Shown piece by piece: positions 1 through 8,232 of a DNA stretch of 64,000 nucleotides (positions within the stretch are counted from its first letter, which is position 1; each line of letters starts with the position of its first letter). Source of the DNA: Alloalcanivorax xenomutans. Lineage in GTDB: Bacteria > Pseudomonadota > Gammaproteobacteria > Pseudomonadales > Alcanivoracaceae. Below the pieces are notes generated by a model. The model was given only the letters and a program-made list of their open reading frames with translations, was not told where the DNA came from and did not search any database. The stretch covers positions 60,827 through 124,826 of the forward strand of contig NZ_OBMO01000002.1 of NCBI RefSeq assembly GCF_900217905.1, in the 5' to 3' direction. The position numbers were made by a program, and so were the translations under genes.

Positions 1-94
1 CGCCAAAGCGCAGATCCTTGATCAGCGACGTCACCAGTGTGGCCAGATCCACCTCTTCCGACGCCGGGTTGCGATGCGTGTCAGGCCGTGCCAT
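1..94 (-). CDS. Partial small protein, possibly DUF2292/OscA-like
   Basis: Only the first 31 codons are inside the window, reading leftward from an ATG at 94. A GAGGAG ribosome site lies about 9 bases upstream of that ATG. The visible peptide begins MARPDTHRN and ends LIKDLRFG. An (I/L)xxLRFG segment close to the N-terminus is typical of the short DUF2292 proteins (Bacillus YezD, Pseudomonas OscA, linked to sulfur starvation), where it precedes a strand ending in VVQIE. That continuation lies outside the window, so the family call is a weak inference from about eight residues. The gene is the next one downstream of the porin on the same strand, with 35 bp between them, so the two may share a transcript. 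Confidence 0.4.
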   Translation of the reverse strand, partial: MARPDTHRNPASEEVDLATLVTSLIKDLRFG

Positions 95-129
95 GTCGCG
101 TACTCCTCGGTTCCGTTCGTTAATGAACG

Positions 130-1134
130 TCAGAATTTAAAGGCCAGACCGGAGCCAACGGCACGGTCCTCGGTGCCTGCCTCATCCCGCTCCAGATTCG
201 ACAGATACAGATAAGCCACGGTATTGCGTCCCAGGCTGTAGTCGGCGCCGAGGGCCCAGAGTGTCAGTTTTTCGTCGGTCTCTTCACCACGGTTTTCACC
301 ACCCTGGGCTTTCAGCGTAAGCCGCTCATCCACATGCCAGGCGGCGCTGATCAGGTAGCCACGATCTTCCAGGTCACTGCCCGGCGCGGTATCCCTGGCC
401 TGCTGGTAGAGCGCACCGAGTTCCAGGACGCGCCAGCGGTAGGTGGTGACCGCGCGCAGAATGTCGGCACGGCGAAAACCGTCCACCGCCCGCCGGGCCG
501 CCTGATCCTTTTCGTAAGCGAGGGCGGCATAAAAACCGTCGCGCTGCCAGACCAGAGCCAGGGACACCACATCGGCAAGATCGTCATCCGGCTCGCCATT
601 GTCATCGGTGTCCTCCTGTTCCCCCGGGGAGAACGCGCCGTGCACCGACAGGCCACCCAGCAGCGTCGGGCTCAGATACTGGACGCTGTTGCTGTTACGG
701 GTCTGTCCACCAAGGAAATGGTCGATATCACCGTACAGGTCATTGAACTGATCGACCTTGCCCTCGATGCTTTTCAGCGGGCTGTCGATGTTGCCGGCGC
801 GCAGGGTACCGAAGGCTCCGGTCAGGCCGCCGTAAATGTTGCGTTTGCTGAAGGTGTCGTCATCGTCGCCATCCACGTCGATGCCATACTCCGCCAGATA
901 GATCGCCTTGAGGCCGCCGACTTCGAGGTCGAAGTCGCCTTTGATCCCCAGACGCGAGGCGTTGGAATTCAGTTCCCACTGGTCGTTGCCGCCGGCGCCG
1001 GCCAGACTGGCGCCCTCGAAGTCCACGTGCTCCAGCGAGACATTAATCTTGCCGTACAGCGTCGGTCCATTGGCCCCCGACACCAAAGGTAATGCCCCCA
1101 ACAGGCCGATCCCCAGTGCGTTCCCGAGCTTCAT
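130..1134 (-). CDS. Gram-negative general porin
   Basis: 334-residue outer-membrane beta-barrel porin of the Neisseria/OmpC-like (porin_4) type, forming a passive channel for small solutes. A hydrophobic signal peptide covers about residues 1-20 (MKLGNALGIG start, cleavage near SGA-NG). The mature protein opens with TLYGKINVSLEHVD, the usual first barrel strand. An NASRLGIKGDFDL segment follows, then alternating strands with acidic loops. The C-terminus is AVGSGLAFKF, ending in the phenylalanine required for BAM recognition. Length is normal for the family (about 330-380). The start follows a purine-rich stretch (GGAGAACACCG before the ATG). Substrate selectivity cannot be read from sequence. 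Confidence 0.85.
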   Translation of the reverse strand: MKLGNALGIGLLGALPLVSGANGPTLYGKINVSLEHVDFEGASLAGAGGNDQWELNSNASRLGIKGDFDLEVGGLKAIYLAEYGIDVDGDDDDTFSKRNIYGGLTGAFGTLRAGNIDSPLKSIEGKVDQFNDLYGDIDHFLGGQTRNSNSVQYLSPTLLGGLSVHGAFSPGEQEDTDDNGEPDDDLADVVSLALVWQRDGFYAALAYEKDQAARRAVDGFRRADILRAVTTYRWRVLELGALYQQARDTAPGSDLEDRGYLISAAWHVDERLTLKAQGGENRGEETDEKLTLWALGADYSLGRNTVAYLYLSNLERDEAGTEDRAVGSGLAFKF

Positions 1135-1343
1135 TCGGTGTTCTCCAAAACAGCGTTGCGCAAGAAATGAAAAGCAACGCCTCCCGAGGTCGGGTGGGCA
1201 TCCTTTGTTGATGATGGGGATGATGCTAACGAGAAAATCAAAAGACCAAAAAGTAATATATTTCTATTTATTTATTCTTTTTAAACATAATTGGTTTCTC
1301 TTTATCCTGGCGGCTCCATTGACGCTTGATGGAGGGATCCACC

Positions 1344-2144
1344 ATGCCCTTGCACGACCTCGTCGACTACTTCAACCGTGAACAGCGCCGTCAGTACGGC
1401 ACCGCCATTGTCCCTAAAGACACCCTGCGCATGCGGGACAATACGGTGGAAGCCGATTACGCCGGCCTGGTTCTGCGCAGTCGCTTCCAACCAATCCTGC
1501 CCCTCCGCCAGGAAGGGGTTTACGGCCATGAGGCGTTGCTGTCGGTACACGGCAAGGGCGGCCCGCTATCACCGCAGGCACTGTTCATGATTCCCACCAG
1601 CGCCGACGAGATCGTCTATCTGGATCGTCTGTGCCGCACGGTGCACGCACTGAACTTCCTGCTGCAACCGGACACCGGCGGCCTGCTCTCGCTGAATATC
1701 CACCCGCGCCACCTGGCCAGCGTGCGGCAGGATCACGGTCTCGCCTTCGAACAGATTCTGCGCCAATGCGGTCTCGCGCCGGAACAGGTGATCCTGGAAA
1801 TCCGTCATGATCCCGCCGGCACCGAAGACCCGCGCCGGGCGGTGGATAGCTATCACCGCCACGGCTATCGCATCGCCCTGGACAACGTGACCTCGGCACC
1901 GAGCACCACGCTTTGGCGGGCACTGGCCCCGGACATGGTGAAACTGGCTCCCGAACTGGAAGCGACCGAGCGTGACAGGGTGCTCGCCGCCGCCGCGCGG
2001 CACGGCACATCGTTCACCCTGCAACTGGGCCTGACCACCGACCTTGCTCTGGAACATGGACTCAGCCACGTGCAGGCGCGCGCAATGGCGCCACCGGCGG
2101 AAGGCCTCACCGGCCCCACCTGGCGGCGGGGCGCCTTCCCTTGA
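1344..2144 (+). CDS. Degenerate EAL-domain protein
   Basis: 266-residue cytoplasmic protein related to cyclic-di-GMP phosphodiesterases. The ATG at 1344 is chosen over an earlier in-frame ATG because GGAGGG (1331-1336) sits 7 bases upstream of it. Recognisable EAL landmarks appear in order: GHEALLS where active enzymes have EALxR, SLNIHP, LEIRHD, ALDNV where active enzymes have DDFG, and VKLAP for the KxD region. The arginine of the signature, the second metal-binding aspartate and the late AEGVE motif are missing. It is therefore probably a non-catalytic c-di-GMP receptor or a protein-interaction module. No GGDEF, PAS or membrane segment is present. An AT-rich stretch at about 1220-1310 upstream probably carries the promoter. 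Confidence 0.7.
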   Translation: MPLHDLVDYFNREQRRQYGTAIVPKDTLRMRDNTVEADYAGLVLRSRFQPILPLRQEGVYGHEALLSVHGKGGPLSPQALFMIPTSADEIVYLDRLCRTVHALNFLLQPDTGGLLSLNIHPRHLASVRQDHGLAFEQILRQCGLAPEQVILEIRHDPAGTEDPRRAVDSYHRHGYRIALDNVTSAPSTTLWRALAPDMVKLAPELEATERDRVLAAAARHGTSFTLQLGLTTDLALEHGLSHVQARAMAPPAEGLTGPTWRRGAFP

Positions 2145-2272
2145 AGGCGGCTCCGCCCACCGGCGGCACCGGCAAAGGCCGTTGTCATCCCCCTTTCCCG
2201 CGCCGGTAAAGAAAGCGACAACTCCTCTGTCTATGCTGACGCTCCCTCTCCTTGTCACTGGGAGCATTGACG

Positions 2273-2827
2273 ATGTCCGCCCGCGATAGCGCCCCCTTCC
2301 ATGGACTGTTGGTGCCCGGACTGCATGGCAGCGATCCGGATCATTGGCAGCAGCGCTGGCAAACCCATTTACCCTGGCTGCACAGCCTGACCCTGCCGGA
2401 CTGGCAAAACACCGAGCTGGCCTTCTGGCTGGATCGGCTCGACCTGGCCGCCGACGCTTTACCGTCCCCCTTCGTGCTTATTGCCCATGGCTTCGGCTGT
2501 GTGGCCGCGGCTCACTGGAGCGTAACCCGGCCACGGCGGGTATCCGGATTGTTGTTGGTGGCTCCGGCCCTGCCGGAGACTTCGCCGCGACGCCTGCCCG
2601 CCCCCCTGACCGTCCCGGCCCGTCTGGTGGCCAGCACCAGCGACCCCTGGATGAGCCTGGATGAAGCCCGCCGCCTGGCCCGGGATTGGGGCTGCGCGTT
2701 TCGCAATGGCGGCGATCTGGGTCACATCAACAGTGCCTCCGGTATCGGCGAGTGGCGGCGCGGCTTCGAGGATCTGCGCTGGCTGCTCAGCCAGCGCGTT
2801 TCGCGAGGTACCGCCTTGACCGGATAG
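2273..2827 (+). CDS. RBBP9/YdeN-like alpha/beta hydrolase, nucleophile missing
   Basis: 184-residue protein of the serine-hydrolase family that includes RBBP9 and YdeN. The start at 2273 follows GGGAGC (2260-2265). Family hallmarks are VPGLHGSDPDHWQQRW near the N-terminus, a TSDPWMS segment holding the acid residue, and GHINSASG holding the catalytic histidine. At the nucleophile elbow the expected A-H-S-x-G reads AHGFGC (codons near 2488), so the serine is glycine. Hydrolysis by the usual mechanism is therefore unlikely and the protein may bind ligands or partners instead. It lies 67 bp before the chemoreceptor gene on the same strand. Confidence 0.75.
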   Translation: MSARDSAPFHGLLVPGLHGSDPDHWQQRWQTHLPWLHSLTLPDWQNTELAFWLDRLDLAADALPSPFVLIAHGFGCVAAAHWSVTRPRRVSGLLLVAPALPETSPRRLPAPLTVPARLVASTSDPWMSLDEARRLARDWGCAFRNGGDLGHINSASGIGEWRRGFEDLRWLLSQRVSRGTALTG

Positions 2828-2893
2828 CGCCTATCAACCTGCGGCCTCTTCTGCCGATAGTTCTCTTGGAGACAACAATAAAGAGGCTCAGAT

Positions 2894-4507
2894 ATGAAGC
2901 AGTGGACCATGACCCGACAACTGTGGGGCATGCTCGGGTTACTGTGGCTGGCGATGCTGCTCCTGGCGGGCTGGACCGCCTGGGAAAACCGCCAGACCAT
3001 TCTGACCGAGCGCAAGACCGGGCTGTCCCAGTACGTGGATTCAGCCCTCAATGCCATTGACGGACAGGCCCGGCTGGCCGCTTCCGGCGCCATCAGCGAA
3101 ACCGAGGCCCGGCAGCGCGCCGAGGAACTGATTCGCGATATGACCTATGACGAAGGGCGTGGTTATCTGTACGCCTTCGATGAGAATCACCGGATGTTGA
3201 CCCACCCCAGTCTCGCCAAGGGTACCAACATGTGGGACTACCAGAACGAGGAAGGGCGCTATCTGTTCCGGGAGTTCATGGAGGCGGTGAAAAACGGAGA
3301 CGGGTTCGTCGATTACCTGTGGGTGCATCCCGGCCAGGAAGGCCTGGCGAAAAAGTCGTCCCTGCATGTGCATTACCCGCGCTGGGACTGGTACCTGGGC
3401 GCCGGCGTCTACATCAACGACATCAACGACGCTTTCTACGCCAGCCTCACTCAATCGCTGCTGTTCCTGTTGGCCCTGGGGATTCCGCTGACACTGCTGA
3501 TGGGCGCGATCATTCGCGGCGTGCTGCGCCGGCTTGGTGGCGAACCCGGTTACGCCGCCGAAGCGGTGCGCTACATCAGCGAAGGCGATCTGAGCCAACC
3601 CACCCGTTTGAAGGACGGCGACACCGGCAGCCTGCTGTTCGACATCGAACGGATGCGCCAGTCCCTTGGTGCCACCGTGGGCGACATTCACCGCAGCGCC
3701 AACATCGTCAATACCGCGGTGGAGGACATCAAGGCCGGCAACGACGAACTGGCCACCCGCACCGAGCAGCAAGCCGCCTCGCTCACAGAAACCGCCGCCA
3801 GCATGGAACAACTCACCACCACCGTGCAGCAGAACGCGGACCACGCCGAGCAGGCCCGGCACCTGGCCAACAATACCGCCGGCGACGCCCGCCGCGGCAA
3901 TGACGCCATGGAGGCGGTGATTAAAACCATGGGCAGTATCCATGACAGCGCTGAACAGATGAGCGCCATCGTCGACGCCATCGACGAGATCGCGTTCCAG
4001 ACCAATATTCTGGCTCTCAACGCTTCCGTGGAAGCCGCCCGCGCCGGCGAGCAGGGCCGCGGGTTCGCGGTGGTGGCGGAAGAAGTGCGCAATCTGGCCA
4101 GCCGCAGCGCCGAAGCCGCCGGCGAGATCAAGGCCCTGATCGAAAGCGCCGGCACCCTGGTCGCCACCGGCAGCCAGCAGGTGCGCGACACTGGCGAGAT
4201 CATCACCGGCATGGTGTCGGATATAGGCCGTCTCAGCACTTTGGTCAGCGACATCGCCACCGCGTCCAATGAGCAGAGCCGGGGCATTGGTCAGGCCAAC
4301 GAAGCGATCACGCAAATGGACATGATGACCCAGCAGAACGCCCGGCTGGTGCAGGAAAGCTTCTCAGCCGCCCAGCGCCTGGCGGACCAGAGCCGGCAAC
4401 TGCGCCTGTATGTGGCCCGCTTTCAGGTCAAGACCCCGCCACGGACCGGGACAGCGGACGACCACGACTTGCCCAAGGACGAAAAGGCGGTGCCGGCGCC
4501 GGCTTGA
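2894..4507 (+). CDS. Methyl-accepting chemotaxis protein with sCache sensor
   Basis: 537-residue inner-membrane chemoreceptor feeding the CheA/CheW pathway. A first membrane helix at about residues 8-28 is followed by a periplasmic single-Cache (sCache_2) domain to about 180. Its markers are [20 protein letters not shown] and the [13 protein letters not shown] segment, typical of receptors for small carboxylates. A second membrane helix (about 188-210) leads to a HAMP linker and a long cytoplasmic coiled coil. The signalling tip [20 protein letters not shown] and [12 protein letters not shown] lies at about 362-400. No CheR-binding pentapeptide is visible at the C-terminus (ends KAVPAPA). AGAGG sits upstream of the ATG. 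The ligand is unknown. Confidence 0.93.
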   Translation: MKQWTMTRQLWGMLGLLWLAMLLLAGWTAWENRQTILTERKTGLSQYVDSALNAIDGQARLAASGAISETEARQRAEELIRDMTYDEGRGYLYAFDENHRMLTHPSLAKGTNMWDYQNEEGRYLFREFMEAVKNGDGFVDYLWVHPGQEGLAKKSSLHVHYPRWDWYLGAGVYINDINDAFYASLTQSLLFLLALGIPLTLLMGAIIRGVLRRLGGEPGYAAEAVRYISEGDLSQPTRLKDGDTGSLLFDIERMRQSLGATVGDIHRSANIVNTAVEDIKAGNDELATRTEQQAASLTETAASMEQLTTTVQQNADHAEQARHLANNTAGDARRGNDAMEAVIKTMGSIHDSAEQMSAIVDAIDEIAFQTNILALNASVEAARAGEQGRGFAVVAEEVRNLASRSAEAAGEIKALIESAGTLVATGSQQVRDTGEIITGMVSDIGRLSTLVSDIATASNEQSRGIGQANEAITQMDMMTQQNARLVQESFSAAQRLADQSRQLRLYVARFQVKTPPRTGTADDHDLPKDEKAVPAPA

Positions 4508-4514
4508 ATAAGGC

Positions 4515-4546
4515 TTGACCCGGGGGTAACCCCGGGGTTGTATAAG
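4515..4546 (+). promoter_or_regulatory. MerR-family (CueR-type) promoter of the copper operon
   Basis: A TTGACC -35 box (4515-4520) and a TATAAG -10 box (4541-4546) are separated by 20 bp. Such an overlong spacer is characteristic of promoters activated by MerR-family regulators. The spacer is filled by a 21-bp near-perfect dyad (4518-4538) with outer ACCC...GGGT ends and one mismatched pair, matching the ACC...GGT ends of CueR sites. The expected transcription start is at about 4553, exactly the ATG of the next gene. No MerR-type gene is in the window, so the activator must be encoded elsewhere. Confidence 0.8.
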
Positions 4547-4552
4547 CACACC

Positions 4553-4888
4553 ATGATTCCCGTTTCCGCCGCCTTCCGGCCCGTGGCAACGCTGCTCGCC
4601 GGATTATTGATGACCTGGGCCCTGTTGAGCCCGATCGCCGCCATGGCTTCCCACCATGGCGGCGATCACCCCTGCGCCAGCGGCGAGATGCGGGAGCACC
4701 ATCCCTGCCCCCATCACGCCGGCGACACGGAAGGCTGCACCTGTCTTCAGGCCTGCCAGGGCGGCGCCTTGACCACCAAGGCCAGTTCAGTCCGCGCGCC
4801 TCAACGGCCAGCCTCGGACCGCCTTGCCTCTCCCGGCCAGCGGTTCGCCGGTTTCCCCACGCCACCGTGGCGCCCACCCTCCGTCTAG
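4553..4888 (+). CDS. Secreted Cys/His-rich protein, CopL-like by position
   Basis: 111-residue small protein opening the copper operon. A signal peptide or membrane anchor spans about residues 5-32 and ends near AAMA-SHH. The following 40 residues are rich in histidine and cysteine (HHGGDHPC, REHHPCPHH, GCTCLQAC), a composition suited to Cu(I) or Cu(II) binding. Short proteins of this kind stand upstream of copAB in xanthomonads (CopL, needed for copper-inducible expression), but I cannot assert homology beyond composition and position. An earlier in-frame TTG at 4538 would lie inside the promoter. The ATG at 4553 coincides with the predicted transcription start, so translation may be leaderless. 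The C-terminal 35 residues are proline/arginine-rich and unremarkable. Confidence 0.6.
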   Translation: MIPVSAAFRPVATLLAGLLMTWALLSPIAAMASHHGGDHPCASGEMREHHPCPHHAGDTEGCTCLQACQGGALTTKASSVRAPQRPASDRLASPGQRFAGFPTPPWRPPSV

Positions 4889-4961
4889 ACCGTTTTTCCC
4901 ATCGAAACACGCGCCCCCGCAGACGGGTGGCGTCTTTTGTTTTCTATTGAGGAGAACGTCC

Positions 4962-6917
4962 ATGACGACGTCTTTTTCTCTGCCCCGCCGTCGCTTCGTG
5001 CAGGGGCTGGCTTTGGGCGGTACCGCTCTGGGGCTCGGGCTCACCCCGACACAATTGTTCGCCCGCCAGGGTCAGACCGGCGCGCCGGAGCTGCGCGGTA
5101 ACCAATTCCAACTGAACATCGGCGCCGCCGATGTGAATCTGACCGGCCGCAACCGGCCCGCCACCTTGGTCAACGGCAGCCTGCCGGCGCCAACCCTGCG
5201 TTGGCGTGAAGGTGAGACGGTGACCCTGAGAGTGACCAACCATCTGCCGGAAACCACTTCGATCCACTGGCACGGCCTGCTGCTGCCGTTCCAGATGGAC
5301 GGCGTGCCGGGGTTGTCCTTCGACGGCATCAGCCCAGGCGAGACCTTCACCTATCAGTTTCCGCTGCGGCAAAGCGGCACCTACTGGTATCACAGTCACT
5401 CCGGTTTTCAGGAGCAGACCGGCCTGTACGGCGGCCTGATTATTGATCCGGCGGAACCGGACCCGCATACGGTGGATCGCGATTACGCGGTGGTGCTTTC
5501 CGACTGGAGCGACCAGGACCCCAAGCGTATCTATGCCACGCTGAAAAAACTCAGCCACTACTACAATTTCAGCGAACGGACGCTGTTCGACACGCTGAGG
5601 GATTTCCGTGAGAAAGGCGTGGTGCGGACGCTCAAGGATCGCCACATGTGGAACCGGATGCGCATGAGCGAGACCGATCTGGCGGATGTGACCGGTTACA
5701 CCTACAGCTTCCTGGTCAACGGCCATACCCCGGCCGCCAACTGGCAGGCCCGCTTCGAGCCCGGCGAGCGCATCAAGCTGCGCTTCATCAACGCCAGCGC
5801 CATGACCATCTTCGACTTGCGCATCCCCGGTCTGGACATGACCGTGGTGGCCATGGACGGCCAACCGGTGAAACCGGTGCGCTTCCACGAGTGCCGCCTG
5901 GGCGTGGCGGAAACCCTGGACGTAATCGTCGAGCCGAAGGATCACCGCGCCTATACCCTGTTCGCGCAAACCATCGACCGGTCCGGCTACGCCCGCGGCA
6001 CCCTGACGCCGGACTCCTCTCTCAGCGCCGAAGTGCCGGAGCTGGACCCGGTGCCGCTGCTCGGGCACCGGGAAATGGGCATGGGCGCCATGGATCACGG
6101 AGTCATGGGACACGACAGTGGCGCCATGAAGACCATGGACCACTCTCGCATGAATCATGGCGGCATGGACCATGGGGATATGAACCATGGCGATATGTCC
6201 GGCGGCATGGATCATGGAAGCATGAACCATCAAGGGATGAACCACGGCACGCAGAGCGGGATGGACCACTCGGCCATGGGGCACGCCAACCACGACACCA
6301 ACGCCGCCGTGCCCTTCGCGGTCTCGGCGGACAACCCGGATCTGCCGGCCCGACAAAGCGCCACGGAACACGCCGACAGCGAATACGGTCCTGGCGTGGA
6401 CATGCGTGCCATGTCTCCGGCGCCGATGCTCGACGATCCCGGCATCGGCCTGCGCGACCGGGGCTGGAAAGTACTCACCTACGCCGACCTGGAATACGCC
6501 CACGGTTTGCCCGACAGCACGCGGCCGGAGCGGGAAATCGTGTTGCACCTCACCGGCAACATGGAACGCTACATGTGGAGTTTCAACGGCATCCCGTTCG
6601 CCGATGCCGAGCCGCTCGAGCTGTATCACAACGAGCGGGTGCGGCTGACCCTGGTGAACGACACCATGATGCACCACCCGATCCACCTGCACGGTCTGTG
6701 GAGCGATCTGGAACTGGGAGACGGGCGCCTGCTGCGCAAACACACCCTGTTGGTGAAACCCGGAGAAAAACTCAGCTATCTGGTGCGCGCAGATGCCCTG
6801 GGACGCTGGGCCTACCATTGCCACCTGCTCTATCACATGGAAGCGGGCATGTTCCGGGAGGTTCGAGTAGTACCGCCACCGCAATCGCGGCACCAGCACC
6901 AGGAGGGCCACTCATGA
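4962..6917 (+). CDS. copA: CopA multicopper oxidase, copper resistance
   Basis: 651-residue periplasmic multicopper oxidase that oxidises Cu(I) and binds copper. The start at 4962 follows GAGGAG. The N-terminus carries a twin-arginine signal (PRRRFVQGLALGG), as expected for a folded cuproprotein. Copper ligands are visible in order: HWHG at about residue 102, HSHSG at about 144, HPIHLHG at about 571, and HCHLLYHMEAGM at about 618, which supplies the type 1 Cys/His/Met set. Residues of about 370-446 form a Met/His-rich insert with repeated MDHG, MNHG and MGH units, the CopA copper-loading region. The gene overlaps copB by 4 bp, so the two are translationally coupled. Confidence 0.96.
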   Translation: MTTSFSLPRRRFVQGLALGGTALGLGLTPTQLFARQGQTGAPELRGNQFQLNIGAADVNLTGRNRPATLVNGSLPAPTLRWREGETVTLRVTNHLPETTSIHWHGLLLPFQMDGVPGLSFDGISPGETFTYQFPLRQSGTYWYHSHSGFQEQTGLYGGLIIDPAEPDPHTVDRDYAVVLSDWSDQDPKRIYATLKKLSHYYNFSERTLFDTLRDFREKGVVRTLKDRHMWNRMRMSETDLADVTGYTYSFLVNGHTPAANWQARFEPGERIKLRFINASAMTIFDLRIPGLDMTVVAMDGQPVKPVRFHECRLGVAETLDVIVEPKDHRAYTLFAQTIDRSGYARGTLTPDSSLSAEVPELDPVPLLGHREMGMGAMDHGVMGHDSGAMKTMDHSRMNHGGMDHGDMNHGDMSGGMDHGSMNHQGMNHGTQSGMDHSAMGHANHDTNAAVPFAVSADNPDLPARQSATEHADSEYGPGVDMRAMSPAPMLDDPGIGLRDRGWKVLTYADLEYAHGLPDSTRPEREIVLHLTGNMERYMWSFNGIPFADAEPLELYHNERVRLTLVNDTMMHHPIHLHGLWSDLELGDGRLLRKHTLLVKPGEKLSYLVRADALGRWAYHCHLLYHMEAGMFREVRVVPPPQSRHQHQEGHS

Positions 6918-7651
6918 AATCACTGACAATCACCAACGGCGCCCTCACCGCGCTGCTCGCCCTTTTCGCCCTGTTTACCACCACCTCCGCCCAGGCCATG
7001 GAGGGCGTGCCCGCCCGCTTCGGTCAAATCCTGGTGGACCAGTTGGAAGCCCGCGACGCCGACGACGGCACGGTGGCGGCCTGGTCCGCCAACGCCTGGT
7101 ACGGCGGTGACATCAACAAGCTGTATTTCGCCACCGAAGGCGAGCGGCTCATGGACCGGGGCGGCGAAACCGAGAGTCTGGAAACCCGGCTGGCCTGGAG
7201 CCGTGCCTTCGCGCCTTACTGGGACTGGCAACTGGGTGTACGCCGGGACTGGCAACCGGACGATCCCAACCGGGACTGGGTCAGTGTCGGGGTGATGGGT
7301 GTTGCTCCCTACTTCTTCGAGACCGAGGCCAACCTGTTCCTGGGCGAATCCGGCCACAGCGAACTGCGTCTGGAAGCGGAATACGAGTTGCTGTTCACGC
7401 AGCGGTTGATCCTGACTCCGGAAGTGGAAGCCAGCCTGTACGGCAAGGAGGACCGGGATCTCGGTATCGGCAAGGGGCTCGCCACGGTGGAAGCGGGATT
7501 GCGGTTACGCTACGAAATCCGCCGCGAATTCGCCCCTTACATCGGCGTGCATTGGGAGAGGAAATTCGGCGACACCGCCGACTTCGCCCGTGATCACGGT
7601 GAGGACGCCAGTGACACCCTGCTGGTGGCCGGTATCCGGGTCTGGTATTAA
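6914..7651 (+). CDS. copB: CopB outer-membrane copper resistance protein
   Basis: 245-residue outer-membrane protein that works with CopA in copper sequestration or efflux across the outer membrane. The start at 6914 overlaps the copA stop (ATGA) and has AGGAGG at 6901-6906. A signal peptide covers about residues 1-27 (cleavage near AQA-ME). The body shows the family's barrel strands: DQLEARDADDG, TRLAWSRAFAPYWDWQLGVR, TEANLFLGESGHSELRLEAEYELLFTQRL, and a C-terminal IRVWY ending in an aromatic residue. It lacks the long Met/His-rich N-terminal segment seen in Pseudomonas CopB, so the metal-binding load probably rests on CopA and the Cys/His-rich protein. Confidence 0.93.
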   Translation: MKSLTITNGALTALLALFALFTTTSAQAMEGVPARFGQILVDQLEARDADDGTVAAWSANAWYGGDINKLYFATEGERLMDRGGETESLETRLAWSRAFAPYWDWQLGVRRDWQPDDPNRDWVSVGVMGVAPYFFETEANLFLGESGHSELRLEAEYELLFTQRLILTPEVEASLYGKEDRDLGIGKGLATVEAGLRLRYEIRREFAPYIGVHWERKFGDTADFARDHGEDASDTLLVAGIRVWY

Positions 7652-7664
7652 TTCAGGAGGCGCC

Positions 7665-8198
7665 ATGAAAACGGTTCTTTATACGCTCTTTGCAGCCATT
7701 GCCATCGCTTCCTTCACGGTGGCCCTGGTGGTCTTCGGCGGGTTCTATAACTTCGCCGCGGACCAGCCCCATTGGTCACTCACGGAAAAGGTGATTTCAG
7801 TCGCCCGCCATCAAGCGGTGGAACGGCGCGGCGCCGACATCACCGTTCCGGACGACCTGTCGTCCCGCGAACGCCTGCTTCGAGCGGCACCTTCCTATGA
7901 CGAAATGTGCGGTGGCTGCCATCTGGCTCCCGGAACCGGGGGCACCGCCTTGAGAGATGGGCTCTATCCCGTGCCACCGGATTTCACCCGGCACGGCATT
8001 CACGATCCCGGTGGTGCGTTCTGGGTGATCAAACATGGCCTGAAAATGAGCGGCATGCCGGCCTGGGGACAAAGTCATGATGACGAGGCCCTGTGGGACC
8101 AGGTCGCTTTGCTCAGTGTCTTGCCGGAACTGAGCCAGGAGGAATGGCTGACGTTGCTGCAACAAGCGGAGGAGACCGGTCACACCCATCACCATTAA
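7665..8198 (+). CDS. Membrane-anchored c-type cytochrome
   Basis: 177-residue class I cytochrome c, the last gene of the copper operon (13 bp after copB, with AGGAGG at 7655-7660). One hydrophobic helix (about residues 5-28) anchors or exports it. The haem site EMCGGCH lies at about 82-86 and the likely methionine ligand is in LKMSGMPAWG. The C-terminus is HTHHH, giving extra metal-binding capacity. It probably accepts electrons in the periplasm. Placement after copAB suggests a role with the multicopper oxidase or in restoring respiration under copper stress, but that is inference. A strong hairpin follows the stop codon. Confidence 0.8.
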   Translation: MKTVLYTLFAAIAIASFTVALVVFGGFYNFAADQPHWSLTEKVISVARHQAVERRGADITVPDDLSSRERLLRAAPSYDEMCGGCHLAPGTGGTALRDGLYPVPPDFTRHGIHDPGGAFWVIKHGLKMSGMPAWGQSHDDEALWDQVALLSVLPELSQEEWLTLLQQAEETGHTHHH

Positions 8199-8206
8199 GA
8201 AGGGAA

Positions 8207-8226
8207 GTGGCCCCGCATGGGGCCAC
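8207..8226. terminator. Bidirectional terminator between convergent genes
   Basis: Perfect 8-bp stem GTGGCCCC/GGGGCCAC with a GCAT loop between the convergent cytochrome and carbonic anhydrase genes. The T tracts are short on both sides, so strength is uncertain. Confidence 0.65.
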
Positions 8227-8232
8227 GATTTC

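Noticed and set aside
3041..4315. Long open frame antisense to the chemoreceptor (424 codons)
   Set aside because: High-GC shadow. Its composition is low-complexity Gly/Ala/His, there is no ribosome site, and the sense frame encodes a clear chemoreceptor.
6070..6300. Short tandem DNA repeat in copA
   Set aside because: The repeated MDHG/MNHG coding units are the functional Met/His-rich insert of CopA, not a microsatellite or CRISPR-like array.
4944..6911. 655-codon open frame antisense to copA
   Set aside because: It mirrors the codon bias of copA, including a His-rich part caused by the Met/His repeats. No domain is recognisable.
5648..6913. Upstream extension of the copB frame inside copA
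   Set aside because: The extra 420 residues are an out-of-frame reading of copA. The true copB start with AGGAGG is at 6914.
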